12,782 nucleotides of DNA. Source: an uncultured Desulfuromonadales bacterium. Lineage in GTDB: Bacteria > Desulfobacterota > Desulfuromonadia > Desulfuromonadales > Geopsychrobacteraceae. How positions within the stretch are numbered: position 1 is the first letter of the stretch; every line of letters begins with the position of its first letter. The position numbers were made by a program, and so were the translations under genes. This document shows, in pieces, positions 1-7,402 of this stretch. Location of the stretch: positions 1 through 12,782 of the forward strand of contig CALZLE010000130.1 of NCBI GenBank assembly GCA_945788205.1, given 5' to 3'. The notes under the pieces were generated by a model. The model was not told the origin of the DNA. It made no database searches and saw nothing but the letters and a program-made list of their open reading frames with translations.

Positions 1-127
1 AGAAGAGGATGCACTGGAAAAGCTTCGTTATGACCTGTTCTATATTAAGAATTACTCAATATTTCTTGATTTCAGAATTATCGTAGATACTGTCAAGGTC
101 GTCGTCTCTGGTTTTGGTGGGAGGTAG
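1..127 (+). CDS. EpsB-type sugar transferase, C-terminal fragment
   Basis: An open frame enters from the left edge (codons from base 2) and stops at TAG 125-127, giving 41 residues. The peptide contains KLRYDLFYIKNYS and then FLDFRIIVDTVKVV, which is the characteristic C-terminal end of bacterial sugar transferases (undecaprenyl-phosphate glycosyl-1-phosphate transferases of the PglC/WcaJ type); in XrtA loci this place is held by the EpsB-like sugar transferase. Such enzymes are inner-membrane proteins that put the first sugar phosphate on the lipid carrier. The active-site part lies outside the window, so substrate cannot be judged. Its last codons contain the Shine-Dalgarno sequence (GGGAGG, 119-124) of the next gene, which starts 2 bases after the stop, so the two are probably translationally coupled. 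Confidence 0.85.
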   Translation, partial: EEDALEKLRYDLFYIKNYSIFLDFRIIVDTVKVVVSGFGGR

Positions 128-129
128 TT

Positions 130-915
130 ATGAGATGTATTCTGGTTATGTTGCTCTGTTTAATGGCACTGAATAGCGCTTGCGCTGGGGATTATTTGAT
201 CGGCAGGGGGGATGGTCTTGAAATTGCCGTCTGGGGAGTGCCGGAGATGAGTCGGGTCGTGACAGTCCGTCCCGATGGAAAAATTTCCTTGCCTGCTATT
301 GGCGATATCGTTGCAAGTGAGGTCACCCCGGAAGAACTTGCGGAACAGTTGACAAAGAAGATGAAGGAGTACGTTAAGAAACCGATTGTGACCGTTTCAG
401 TCGCAGCGATCCAAAACAGCCGGATTTATTTTACCGGTGGTGGCGTTTCAAGCGTGTTTAACCTGATCAAGAAGACTACTTTGCTGAAATTGATGAGTGA
501 ATTGGGTGGTTTCCCCGGGGCGGATTTGCGCCGTGCCTATCTGTCTCGAAATGGCGAGATAATTATTTCAGATTTTTATTCTCTCTATTATGAAGGCGAC
601 ATGAGCAAAGACGTTGAGCTGCAGGCGGAGGATATTATTTTCGTCCCCAGTAGCATGCTTAACCTGGTTTATGTTCTCGGCGCTGTCGGTGGACCGACCA
701 GTTTGCAGCATTATGAAGGAATGAGAATACTCGATGCGATTCTGGCTGCTGGCGGTTTTACTGAATTTGCCAAGGAAAATAAAGTCTACGTGATTGATAA
801 GAATAAAAACAAACGGAAAATTGACCTTAGACTGGTCACAAGCGGCAAGGATGTGGGCGAAAATATTACCCTGAATCCCGGCGATTATGTGATTGTTGAA
901 GAAAGCATTTTTTAA
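130..915 (+). CDS. XrtA-associated polysaccharide export protein (Wza-like, SLBB domains)
   Basis: Periplasmic/outer-membrane polysaccharide export protein, 261 aa. Residues 1-19 form a hydrophobic signal peptide with a likely signal peptidase I site after ACA (A19|G20). The polysaccharide export domain follows at about 20-95 (YLIGRGDGLEIAVWG near the start, VRPDGKISLPAIGDI at 46-60). Two SLBB-like repeats follow: about 98-175 (IYFTGGG) and 179-258 (VYVLGAVGGPTSLQ, then AILAAGGFTEF and LNPGDYVIV). The length suits the short Wza/KpsD-related export proteins of XrtA loci (TIGR03027-like) rather than full Wza (about 380 aa), which has a further C-terminal membrane helix. Cys18 is preceded by N-S-A, which is not a proper lipobox, so a lipoprotein is doubtful. 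ATG 130 has a strong SD (GGGAGG) overlapping the upstream stop. The next gene starts 13 bases downstream. Family call is confident; the TIGRFAM level is from memory. Confidence 0.9.
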   Translation: MRCILVMLLCLMALNSACAGDYLIGRGDGLEIAVWGVPEMSRVVTVRPDGKISLPAIGDIVASEVTPEELAEQLTKKMKEYVKKPIVTVSVAAIQNSRIYFTGGGVSSVFNLIKKTTLLKLMSELGGFPGADLRRAYLSRNGEIIISDFYSLYYEGDMSKDVELQAEDIIFVPSSMLNLVYVLGAVGGPTSLQHYEGMRILDAILAAGGFTEFAKENKVYVIDKNKNKRKIDLRLVTSGKDVGENITLNPGDYVIVEESIF

Positions 916-928
916 GGGAATTAGATAA

Positions 929-2473
929 ATGCAACAGAATTTAAAAGAAGTCTACAGGTATTTACGGGCTCTCTCTCGCTATCGTTATCTTGCAACGATT
1001 GTTGCCTTATTGGTGATGACGGCTATCGGCGGATACAGCTTTACCTTACCGAAACTTTATCAGGCCGATAGCACCGTCTTTATCGAAAAGAATGTTATCG
1101 ACAGGCTGGTGCAGGGGCTTGCGGTCACTTCGAATATCAATGACAAGGTTGCAGTTTTGCAGTATGCGTTGTCCAGTCGTGACCTGATTATGAAAGCGCT
1201 GGAAGAAATGGATTCCGAGATTTTTCTAAAATCTAGCGCAGAACAGCAAAACTTTATCGCTGGTTTAAAAGAAAGAACCCAGATCCGCGTGAGAGGTAAT
1301 GATCTCTTTACCGTTTCGCTGATGGGGAGCGATCCTACCTTTGTCCAGAAATATATCAATACATTGGTGGGAAAATATGTTGAAGAAAATATTTCCGGTA
1401 AGCGCGAAGAGGCGTATGGCGCGAATCGTTTTTTGGCTGAACAAATAGAGACCTTTAAGGCGAAACTTGAAAAGGCCGAGGACAACATTATTGCCTTTCG
1501 TAAGGCACAAGGGATTTATTTTTCCGTTGATGAGACGTCGAATGTAGAAGAAATAAAGAAATATTTGTCAAGAATTGAGAGTATCGAGCTGTCGTTGGAT
1601 ACTCTTCAGGCACAAAAACTTCAGTTACAGGAACAGCTTGATACTCTAAGTCCGACGGTAGAAAGTTATTTCGGCTTAGATGACACTTCAATCGGCATTG
1701 AGGGAGATCCGCAGCTGGCGGCAATGGAAAACCACCTGAGTAATTTAAGGTTGCGCTATACCGACAATTATCCAGAAATAGTGCGGCTTAAATTTGAAAT
1801 TGTCAGCTTACGCAAGCGCCTGGAGAAACAAGCGGAACAAGTAGGCCAGGATGAGCCGATTCCTGGTCCTGACGCCTCAAAAATGACCTCAATGAATCCT
1901 CTTTATCTGGATGTACAACAACGGATGTCAGAGGTTGAGAGCGGGATATCTTCAAAAAAGGCCGAGATACAGAATCTGAAAAGGTTGATTGTAAAGCGTG
2001 AAAGCGAGCTACATGACGTACCGGCTAACCGGAAAGAGTTAAACGTCCTGATTCAGGAAAGAGATTCTTATCAAAAAATATATCAGGATTTACTGGCTCG
2101 TATGGGGCAATCTGAAGTTTCAAAACAGATGGAGCTTGGCAACAGAACCGCAACCTTCAGGATTGTCGACCCGGCGGTTCTTCCAGAGATCCCTGTTTCG
2201 CCGAATATGTTTAAAATGTTCTTATTGGCAGTTGCCGGTGGCTTAGGTTGTGCGGTCGGGCTGGTCTTTTTGCTGGAAACTCTTGATAGCAGAGTCAGAA
2301 ATGTTGAGGTATTTAAAGAACTCGGTATAGAAGTTCTCGCTATTGTACCCAACATTTCCGATGAGCAAGCCCTTCGGCGCAACCGCAAGAGAGATCTGAT
2401 CTTTTTCGGTGTGACCTGTATTTACGGCTTTTGTTTCATGGGTATGTTCGCTTACGGCATTTACCTGCGCTGA
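929..2473 (+). CDS. XrtA-system polysaccharide chain-length determinant (Wzz-like)
   Basis: Inner-membrane polysaccharide co-polymerase, 514 aa. Visible parts in order: N-terminal cytoplasmic segment; membrane helix 1 at about 20-40; a Wzz-type periplasmic start (LYQADSTVFIEKN); long heptad-rich regions at about 165-300 and 325-400 likely to form coiled coils; the Pro-rich motif LPEIPVSPN at 418-426 just before membrane helix 2 (427-449); a cytoplasmic stretch; and a third hydrophobic helix at 489-513 that ends the protein. The Pro-rich motif before TM2 is typical of Wzz proteins. Unlike fused BY-kinases, it has no Walker motifs; the kinase is the separate next gene. It would control polymer length together with the export protein and kinase. 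SD AAGGGA at 914-919 is 9 bases from ATG 929. Length agrees with my recollection of the XrtA subfamily (TIGR03007-like). Confidence 0.9.
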   Translation: MQQNLKEVYRYLRALSRYRYLATIVALLVMTAIGGYSFTLPKLYQADSTVFIEKNVIDRLVQGLAVTSNINDKVAVLQYALSSRDLIMKALEEMDSEIFLKSSAEQQNFIAGLKERTQIRVRGNDLFTVSLMGSDPTFVQKYINTLVGKYVEENISGKREEAYGANRFLAEQIETFKAKLEKAEDNIIAFRKAQGIYFSVDETSNVEEIKKYLSRIESIELSLDTLQAQKLQLQEQLDTLSPTVESYFGLDDTSIGIEGDPQLAAMENHLSNLRLRYTDNYPEIVRLKFEIVSLRKRLEKQAEQVGQDEPIPGPDASKMTSMNPLYLDVQQRMSEVESGISSKKAEIQNLKRLIVKRESELHDVPANRKELNVLIQERDSYQKIYQDLLARMGQSEVSKQMELGNRTATFRIVDPAVLPEIPVSPNMFKMFLLAVAGGLGCAVGLVFLLETLDSRVRNVEVFKELGIEVLAIVPNISDEQALRRNRKRDLIFFGVTCIYGFCFMGMFAYGIYLR

Positions 2474-2530
2474 GCTGGTTTATGGTTAAAGCTCTCGTGA
2501 CATCTACAGCTATTTTTTGAAAGATTAATT

Positions 2531-3370
2531 ATGAGTAGAATAGAAGAGGCTTTGCGAAAGGCCGCCAGTAGACGAGAATCTCCGCTCGATCAGGAAGCAG
2601 AACATGCTCCAGCGTCTGAGGAAATAAATAATCAAAAGCCAGCCGCTCCAGGGTTACCGGCGGGGCGCTTCGATAGCCTTCTCAATGTTGACCCGATCAA
2701 AATAGACAATTTGATGCTGGCGACGTCTCGCGATGAGAAAACTGAAGTAGTTGAAGAATATAATAAGCTTCGCTCGGCGGTTATCGCTTTGACGAAAGGT
2801 GAGGAGTTTTCCAACACGCTGATGGTTACCAGTACGGTCAGTGAAGAAGGAAAATCGATGACTGCCTTGAATCTGGCGATTTCTCTGGCGAAAGAGCATG
2901 ATCATACGGTCCTGCTGGTCGACACTGATTTGCGTAGACCCTCTATCCATCGGTTTCTCGGCTTAAAGCCGGAAGTTGGTCTGGTACATTGTCTACGTGA
3001 CAATCTGCCGATCGAGAAAGCTTTAATAAAAACTGGTATTGGCAAGCTCGTGGTTTTACCCGCCGGTGAATCAGTGAGAGACCCGGTGGATATGCTTTCT
3101 TCAAATCGCTTAAAAGAAATAATCCGTGAATTGAAGGAACGTTATGCCGAGCGCTATGTCATTTTTGACACCCCTCCGGCGCTCCCTTTTGCCGACGCCG
3201 GGGTGCTGGCAGCTAACATGGACGCCACCCTGTTTGTTGTCAGGGAAGGAAGAGCCCAACGAGAAGAGTTGTTAAAGGCTCTTGCAGAATTTAAGGACCA
3301 TAATCTGTTAGGGGTCATCTACAACGATGCGCGAACTTTTTTCAAAAAACACGACTATTATTACTATTGA
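2531..3370 (+). CDS. XrtA-associated tyrosine autokinase (BY-kinase)
   Basis: Cytoplasmic tyrosine kinase, 279 aa, partner of the Wzz-like protein encoded just upstream. It starts with MSRIEEALRKA, the conserved start of this family (TIGR03018-like), followed by a variable linker up to about residue 70. Nucleotide-binding motifs: Walker A STVSEEGKSM (101-110, K108); Walker A' VLLVDTDLRRP (127-137), the BY-kinase signature with D131 and D133; Walker B YVIFDTPP (209-216, D213). The protein ends in KKHDYYYY, a cluster of four tyrosines (276-279) that is the expected autophosphorylation tail. The Walker A motif lacks the usual Pro-Gly before the EGKS and has Met where Thr is common. Cycles of phosphorylation would control association with the chain-length protein. 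The gap to the previous gene is 57 bases; SD is weak (GAAAG, 2519-2523). Confidence 0.92.
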   Translation: MSRIEEALRKAASRRESPLDQEAEHAPASEEINNQKPAAPGLPAGRFDSLLNVDPIKIDNLMLATSRDEKTEVVEEYNKLRSAVIALTKGEEFSNTLMVTSTVSEEGKSMTALNLAISLAKEHDHTVLLVDTDLRRPSIHRFLGLKPEVGLVHCLRDNLPIEKALIKTGIGKLVVLPAGESVRDPVDMLSSNRLKEIIRELKERYAERYVIFDTPPALPFADAGVLAANMDATLFVVREGRAQREELLKALAEFKDHNLLGVIYNDARTFFKKHDYYYY

Positions 3371-3407
3371 ATAATTTGAGATCCCTTCATATAGATGCGG
3401 AGGACTA

Positions 3408-4649
3408 ATGAGTTTGCGTATTTTGTTGACTGTTGTGTGTGTCTGTCTGGCGACCTGCTTTACGGTCTCTCAGGCTTTGGCCCAGTTTGAAATTCACCCA
3501 AGGATCACTTTGGAGCAGGAGTATACCGACAACCTTTTTCTTACCAATGAGGATGAGGAAGAGGACTGGATCTTAACTGTTGAACCAGGGATCAGTCTGG
3601 GATACGCCAGCCGCACCTTTGATGTGACGCTTGATTACTCATTACGTTTTAAATCTTATGTACACAATGATCAGTTGGATAGTACTGATTTTGAGGGGGC
3701 ACAGCGTGCTGATCTTGCGACGACTTTATTCCGCGGGCGTCCTTTTACTTTGGGTGTTAGCGGCAGCATAAGTCGCGAAACCCTTGACGAACGGGAAAAC
3801 AGTAATGACGCCAACGAACTGATCAACAAATCGACACAATATGACCTGTCGATCAACCCGCAATACCGTCTGCGGCTGGGGGATAGTTTTTCTCTGGTCT
3901 TTGGCTACATCTATGACCGTACTGATCATGAAGATCCTCGTGGTATTGATTATCAAGAGCATACTGGCCGGGTTTCGCTGGTTAAGCAGTTATCGACAAA
4001 TACTGAGATTTCAGCAAATTATTCCTATATGATGCACCAGTCAGAGGATGAAGACGAATATGATGAACAAAGCTACACCCTGGGGTTGAACCAGCAATTG
4101 GGGCCCAGAACCAGGATCGGACTTGAAGGCGGCTATAGTATTGTAGAGTTTGATAATGGTCTGGAAGAAGACACGACAACTTGGCTGGTTGATGTTTCCT
4201 ACAAATTAAGCGGCCCATTAACCTTGTCGTTATTCTACTCTCAGGATTTTACCACCTCTGCGATCCAAGGGATAACTAAGCAGCGCGAGGCCCGTTTGGC
4301 TGCCAACTATGCAAAGGAATCCCTATCGGCGACTGCGGAATTATTTTGGGATTCATCTGAGTATTTTCGTACCATGCGTGAAGATGAGGCTTATGGCAGC
4401 CGCTTCAGGATAACTATTCCACTGGCGAGGAATCTAAGCACTAACTTGGATGCAGAATACGAAAAAGCGCAATTCGATGATGTGACGAATGAAAAAGTTG
4501 ATCGTTATAGCTTCGGGGTTTCTTTCGATTATGTTTACCGGCGTTTCCTTGTTTCCCTGGAATATGAATATGATATGGACGATTCCGACATTAATGTTAA
4601 CGACTATCAAAGCAATACAGTAACTCTTCGCACAACGTTACGGTTTTGA
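3408..4649 (+). CDS. XrtA/PEP-CTERM-associated outer-membrane beta-barrel protein
   Basis: 413 aa. Residues 1-25 are a signal peptide ending ALA|Q. The mature protein begins FEIHPRITLEQEYTDNLFL, a start typical of the large outer-membrane proteins of XrtA EPS loci (TIGR03016 / EpsL-like). The rest consists of alternating hydrophobic/polar strands, many ending in aromatic residues, and the protein ends VTLRTTLRF with a terminal Phe, the signal for beta-barrel insertion by the BAM complex. Acidic loops stand out at 48-53 (EDEEED) and 211-221 (QSEDEDEYDEQ). The family role is thought to be in EPS passage or anchoring at the outer membrane; no enzymatic motif is visible. Strong SD (GGAGGA, 3399-3404) close to ATG 3408. 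The next gene starts 3 bases after the stop, so the two are almost certainly co-transcribed. Barrel nature is confident; exact subfamily less so. Confidence 0.85.
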   Translation: MSLRILLTVVCVCLATCFTVSQALAQFEIHPRITLEQEYTDNLFLTNEDEEEDWILTVEPGISLGYASRTFDVTLDYSLRFKSYVHNDQLDSTDFEGAQRADLATTLFRGRPFTLGVSGSISRETLDERENSNDANELINKSTQYDLSINPQYRLRLGDSFSLVFGYIYDRTDHEDPRGIDYQEHTGRVSLVKQLSTNTEISANYSYMMHQSEDEDEYDEQSYTLGLNQQLGPRTRIGLEGGYSIVEFDNGLEEDTTTWLVDVSYKLSGPLTLSLFYSQDFTTSAIQGITKQREARLAANYAKESLSATAELFWDSSEYFRTMREDEAYGSRFRITIPLARNLSTNLDAEYEKAQFDDVTNEKVDRYSFGVSFDYVYRRFLVSLEYEYDMDDSDINVNDYQSNTVTLRTTLRF

Positions 4650-4652
4650 TCT

Positions 4653-5807
4653 ATGTATACAGAATTTTTCGGTCTTAGCGCCAAGCCTTTTGAATTACTA
4701 CCTAATCCCAAATTTCTCTATTTGAGTAAAGGGCATCGTAAAGCGCTTAGTTATCTGCAGTATGGTGTCCAGGAGCATGCCGGCTTTACCCTGCTGACAG
4801 GTGAGGTCGGTTCAGGGAAGACGACCCTGCTTCGCGATATTATCAATAGAATCAGTTCCGATACGACCTTGTCGATGATATTCAATACCCGGGTTGATGC
4901 TCAGCAACTGGTTGGCATGATCAATGAGGATTTCGGTCTGCTTTCTGCTGGGAAAGACAAGGTGCAACTGCTGCGGGAATTAAATGATTTTCTGCTCGCA
5001 GAATGCGCCGCCGGACGTCAGCCGATTATTATTATTGACGAAGCGCAGAACCTCTCCACTGATGCGCTTGAAGAGATCCGCCTGCTTTCCAATCTTGAGG
5101 CGGATAACTTCAAACTGATGCAGATCATCCTGGTTGGTCAACCAGAGTTGAAACAGATCATTTCTAATCCATCCTTGCGTCAGTTACGCCAGCGGATCAG
5201 CATCAGTTGTCATCTGAGTCCTTTGAATCGCGAAGAGACCGAAGAATATATATTCCATCGCCTGGCAACCGTTGGGAATCGGGACTGTGTGGTTTTTCTC
5301 GATGGTGTTTTCGACATGATTTTCCGCTTCAGCGGTGGGATTCCACGCTTGATCAACCTGCTGTGTGATTTTTTGTTGCTTTCGGCTTTTGTTGAAGAAA
5401 CCCGTGAAATCGATGTGGAGTTGGTCAAGGATGCAGTAACCGAACTTTCATTTGAAGAACTTCAGCCGTCGGCACTTTCTGTCGGATCAGAGTTTAATGG
5501 CGGGCCACGTAATCAGACCGCGGTCACGATGGATGATCGCCTGGCTTTAATCGAAGAAAATTATGCCAAACTCAATGCCAGTCGTTCTGAAAAAGAGGCA
5601 ATTCTTGAACGACTCTCTAGTCAGGGAAGCATTCTTGAGTATCTGATTAATCAGCAGCAGAACCAGTTCAGTCACTTTGAAGATCAGCTCAAAAAAATTT
5701 CCGCACAGATTGACCGATTGCGACAGATGATTCTGGTTGAGGGTAAGCGTCCTGAACATCAGGAGGCGCTGTTGCTGGACACCCGCACCAAAAACGGTCC
5801 CTTTTAG
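4653..5807 (+). CDS. XrtA-associated ExeA-like AAA ATPase with C-terminal coiled coil
   Basis: Cytoplasmic ATPase, 384 aa, of the ExeA/GspA-like AAA group (TIGR03015-like). It starts MYTEFFGLSAKPFELLPNP, the typical entry of this family. Walker A is GEVGSGKTT (50-58), Walker B PIIIIDEAQNL (124-134), followed by GQPEL (162-166) and an arginine-rich RQLRQR (176-181) that may supply a sensor or arginine finger. The AAA part ends near residue 275. The tail (about 290-360: DDRLALIEENYAKL, then QFSHFEDQLKKISAQIDRLR) has heptad-like spacing and probably forms a coiled coil for oligomerisation or partner binding. The exact job in EPS export is unknown; ExeA energises secretin assembly in type II secretion. 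The start lies 3 bases after the barrel gene's stop with no clear SD, so coupling is likely. It is the last gene before the longest non-coding gap. Confidence 0.88.
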   Translation: MYTEFFGLSAKPFELLPNPKFLYLSKGHRKALSYLQYGVQEHAGFTLLTGEVGSGKTTLLRDIINRISSDTTLSMIFNTRVDAQQLVGMINEDFGLLSAGKDKVQLLRELNDFLLAECAAGRQPIIIIDEAQNLSTDALEEIRLLSNLEADNFKLMQIILVGQPELKQIISNPSLRQLRQRISISCHLSPLNREETEEYIFHRLATVGNRDCVVFLDGVFDMIFRFSGGIPRLINLLCDFLLLSAFVEETREIDVELVKDAVTELSFEELQPSALSVGSEFNGGPRNQTAVTMDDRLALIEENYAKLNASRSEKEAILERLSSQGSILEYLINQQQNQFSHFEDQLKKISAQIDRLRQMILVEGKRPEHQEALLLDTRTKNGPF

Positions 5808-5830
5808 GCTTTCGGTTGGGTGCTTTTAAG

Positions 5831-5866
5831 GCGACTTTCCTGATAGTCGCTGATAGCAGTTTTTTT
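5831..5866 (+). terminator. possible weak rho-independent terminator
   Basis: About 20 bases after the ATPase stop, GCGACT (5831-5836) can pair with AGTCGC (5845-5850) around an 8-base loop. A run of seven T follows at 5860-5866, but 9 bases separate the stem from the T run, which is not ideal. It may terminate part of the transcripts of the upstream export genes. Low confidence. Confidence 0.3.
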
Positions 5867-5867
5867 G

Positions 5868-5917
5868 CCCCACGCCTTGTCGTTCAGTAGCCTTCTGAAA
5901 GCCATCTGACTGTGGGG
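5868..5917 (+). other. possible nested RNA fold in the 5808-6074 gap
   Basis: CCCCAC (5868-5873) is complementary to GTGGGG (5912-5917), and inside this TTCAG (5883-5887) is complementary to CTGAA (5895-5899). Together they could give a two-level stem. It resembles no riboswitch class that I recognise. It sits upstream of the promoter candidate, so it would belong to read-through transcript rather than to the leader of the next gene. Short stems like these occur by chance, so support is limited. Confidence 0.25.
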
Positions 5918-5991
5918 TGACGGTATTCGTTTCTCCAATGCTGATAAATACTGCTTGCTGCTGAAACTTGCCTATTGCACAAAATCTCGGC

Positions 5992-6020
5992 TTGCGATCG
6001 GTCTGCAGGCCAATTATAAC
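5992..6020 (+). promoter_or_regulatory. candidate sigma70 promoter for the dehydrogenase gene
   Basis: TTGCGA (5992-5997, 4 of 6 against TTGACA) and TATAAC (6015-6020, 5 of 6 against TATAAT) are separated by exactly 17 bases. Transcription would start near 6027, giving a leader of roughly 48 bases before TTG 6075. It lies in the only gap over 200 bases in the window, so a second transcription unit beginning here is plausible. The rest of the 267-base gap shows no gene. Confidence 0.45.
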
Positions 6021-6060
6021 TGTGGATCTCTCTTACTACAGAATCCGTTACAGAAAAATT

Positions 6061-6067
6061 AAAGGGG
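6061..6067 (+). promoter_or_regulatory. ribosome binding site that sets a TTG start
   Basis: AAAGGGG lies 7 bases upstream of TTG 6075. No ATG or GTG in the right frame is near the family's expected N-terminus, and the NAD-binding motif begins only 14 residues after this TTG. The site therefore supports a TTG start for the dehydrogenase. Confidence 0.65.
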
Positions 6068-6074
6068 TTTCGCT

Positions 6075-7391
6075 TTGGTTACAGTCGAACAAATTATCAA
6101 TAAACAAGCACGTATCGCTGTGGTCGGACTGGGTTACGTCGGTTTGCCACTGGCTGCAGCATTCGGCAAGCAAGTCGATGTTATCGGTTTTGATATTCAT
6201 GCGGTTAAAGTAGACCAACTCAAAGAGGGTTATGACGCCACCGGTGAATTAACCACAGAAGAACTTGCCGAGACACAGATCGCCTACACCACCGATCCCG
6301 CCGGCTTACAGGCCGCCGAGTTTATTATTGTCACCGTGCCGACGCCGATCGACAAAAACAATAACCCCGATCTGACCCCGATGGAGATGGCCTCGAAAAC
6401 CATTGGCCAGAATTTAAAAAAAGGGGCTATCGTTGTCTATGAATCTACCGTGTACCCCGGCGTGACTGAGGACATTTGTGTACCGATACTGGAGCGGGAG
6501 TCGGGGCTCAGTTGCGGTACCGATTTCAAGGTTGGTTATTCCCCCGAACGGATCAATCCGGGCGATAAGGTGCACACCGTTGATAAAATCATCAAGGTGG
6601 TTTCCGGACAGGATGCTGAAACGCTGGAGACGGTGGCCAGGGTGTATGAACTGGTGGTTACGGCCGGGGTCCATCGGGCGTCCTGTATCAAGGTCGCGGA
6701 AGCAGCCAAAGTCATCGAAAACACCCAGCGCGACCTGAATATTGCGCTTATCAACGAGTTGGCCCTGATCTTCAACAAGCTCGGTATTTCGACTCGCGAT
6801 GTCCTTGAAGCTGCCGGAACCAAATGGAACTTTCTCAAGTTTACCCCCGGTCTGGTCGGCGGGCATTGTATCGGCGTTGATCCCTATTACCTGACCCATA
6901 AGGCTGAGCAGATCGGCTACCTGCCGCAGGTGATCCTGGCCGGGCGGCGCATCAATGACGGTATGGGCAAGTATGTGGCCGAGAATACTGTTAAACAAAT
7001 GATCAGGGCCGGAAAAGTGATCAAGGGCTCTCGGGTGCTGATCCTTGGTTTGACCTTTAAAGAAGATGTCCCCGATATCCGCAACACCAAAGTCGTCGAT
7101 ATCGTCAAGGAACTAAACGATTATGGCTGCGAGGTGCTGATTCATGACCCGCTCGCCTGTCCCAAAGAAACAGCGCATGAATATGCGCTGCAACTTACCG
7201 AACTGGATGCAGTCGGGTCGGTTGACGCAGTTATTTGTGCTGTCAATCATCAGGCCTTTGCCGAGCTGACCGCCAATCAGTTGGCGAAGCTCTGTTCGAA
7301 CGGCAACGGCAATGGCGTCGTCGTCGATGTTAAATGCCGTTTCACGCGGCTGGATATTGAGGCCTGTGGTCTGGCTTACTGGTCTCTGTAG
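6075..7391 (+). CDS. tviB: UDP-N-acetyl-hexosamine 6-dehydrogenase (TviB/WbpO type)
   Basis: 438 aa cytoplasmic NAD-dependent nucleotide-sugar dehydrogenase. It oxidises C6 of a UDP-HexNAc in two steps to the uronic acid (in TviB, UDP-GlcNAc to UDP-GlcNAcA). N-terminal Rossmann domain with IAVVGLGYVGLPLA (14-27); central domain with VYESTVYPGVTED (121-133) and YSPERINPGD (155-164); catalytic Cys265 in GGHCIGVDPYYL (263-273); C-terminal UDP-binding domain with LGLTFKEDVPDIRNT (324-338). GYDATGEL near residue 53 and the ERINPGD motif fit the TviB/WbpO/Vi-antigen group better than UDP-glucose dehydrogenase (Ugd). Substrate (GlcNAc versus GalNAc) cannot be settled by reading. Start is TTG with a good SD. 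The coding sequence looks more GC-rich than the export genes upstream. The next gene starts 11 bases after the stop. Confidence 0.93.
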   Translation: MVTVEQIINKQARIAVVGLGYVGLPLAAAFGKQVDVIGFDIHAVKVDQLKEGYDATGELTTEELAETQIAYTTDPAGLQAAEFIIVTVPTPIDKNNNPDLTPMEMASKTIGQNLKKGAIVVYESTVYPGVTEDICVPILERESGLSCGTDFKVGYSPERINPGDKVHTVDKIIKVVSGQDAETLETVARVYELVVTAGVHRASCIKVAEAAKVIENTQRDLNIALINELALIFNKLGISTRDVLEAAGTKWNFLKFTPGLVGGHCIGVDPYYLTHKAEQIGYLPQVILAGRRINDGMGKYVAENTVKQMIRAGKVIKGSRVLILGLTFKEDVPDIRNTKVVDIVKELNDYGCEVLIHDPLACPKETAHEYALQLTELDAVGSVDAVICAVNHQAFAELTANQLAKLCSNGNGNGVVVDVKCRFTRLDIEACGLAYWSL

Positions 7392-7402
7392 CGGAGCACC
7401 TG

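Noticed and set aside
1060..1488. Open frame of 142 codons on the minus strand
   Set aside because: Serine/phenylalanine-rich shadow of the Wzz-like gene without its own SD or domain.
5808..6074. Cyclic-di-GMP or other known riboswitch before the dehydrogenase gene
   Set aside because: Such switches are common in Desulfuromonadia, so I looked for GEMM-type core motifs, but none is present and the nested complementary segments fit no class I know.
5808..6074. Sigma54 promoter (GG-N10-GC type), expected because XrtA loci are often tied to PrsK/PrsR control
   Set aside because: No TGGCAC-N5-TTGC-like element with proper spacing could be found in the gap.
5968..6213. Open frame of 81 codons on the plus strand across the dehydrogenase start
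   Set aside because: It overlaps the promoter candidate and the start of a well-supported gene in another frame, and has no SD or known motif.
6414..6998. Open frame of 194 codons on the minus strand
   Set aside because: It lies wholly inside the dehydrogenase gene, whose motifs are complete on the plus strand. The minus-strand peptide shows no recognisable domain.
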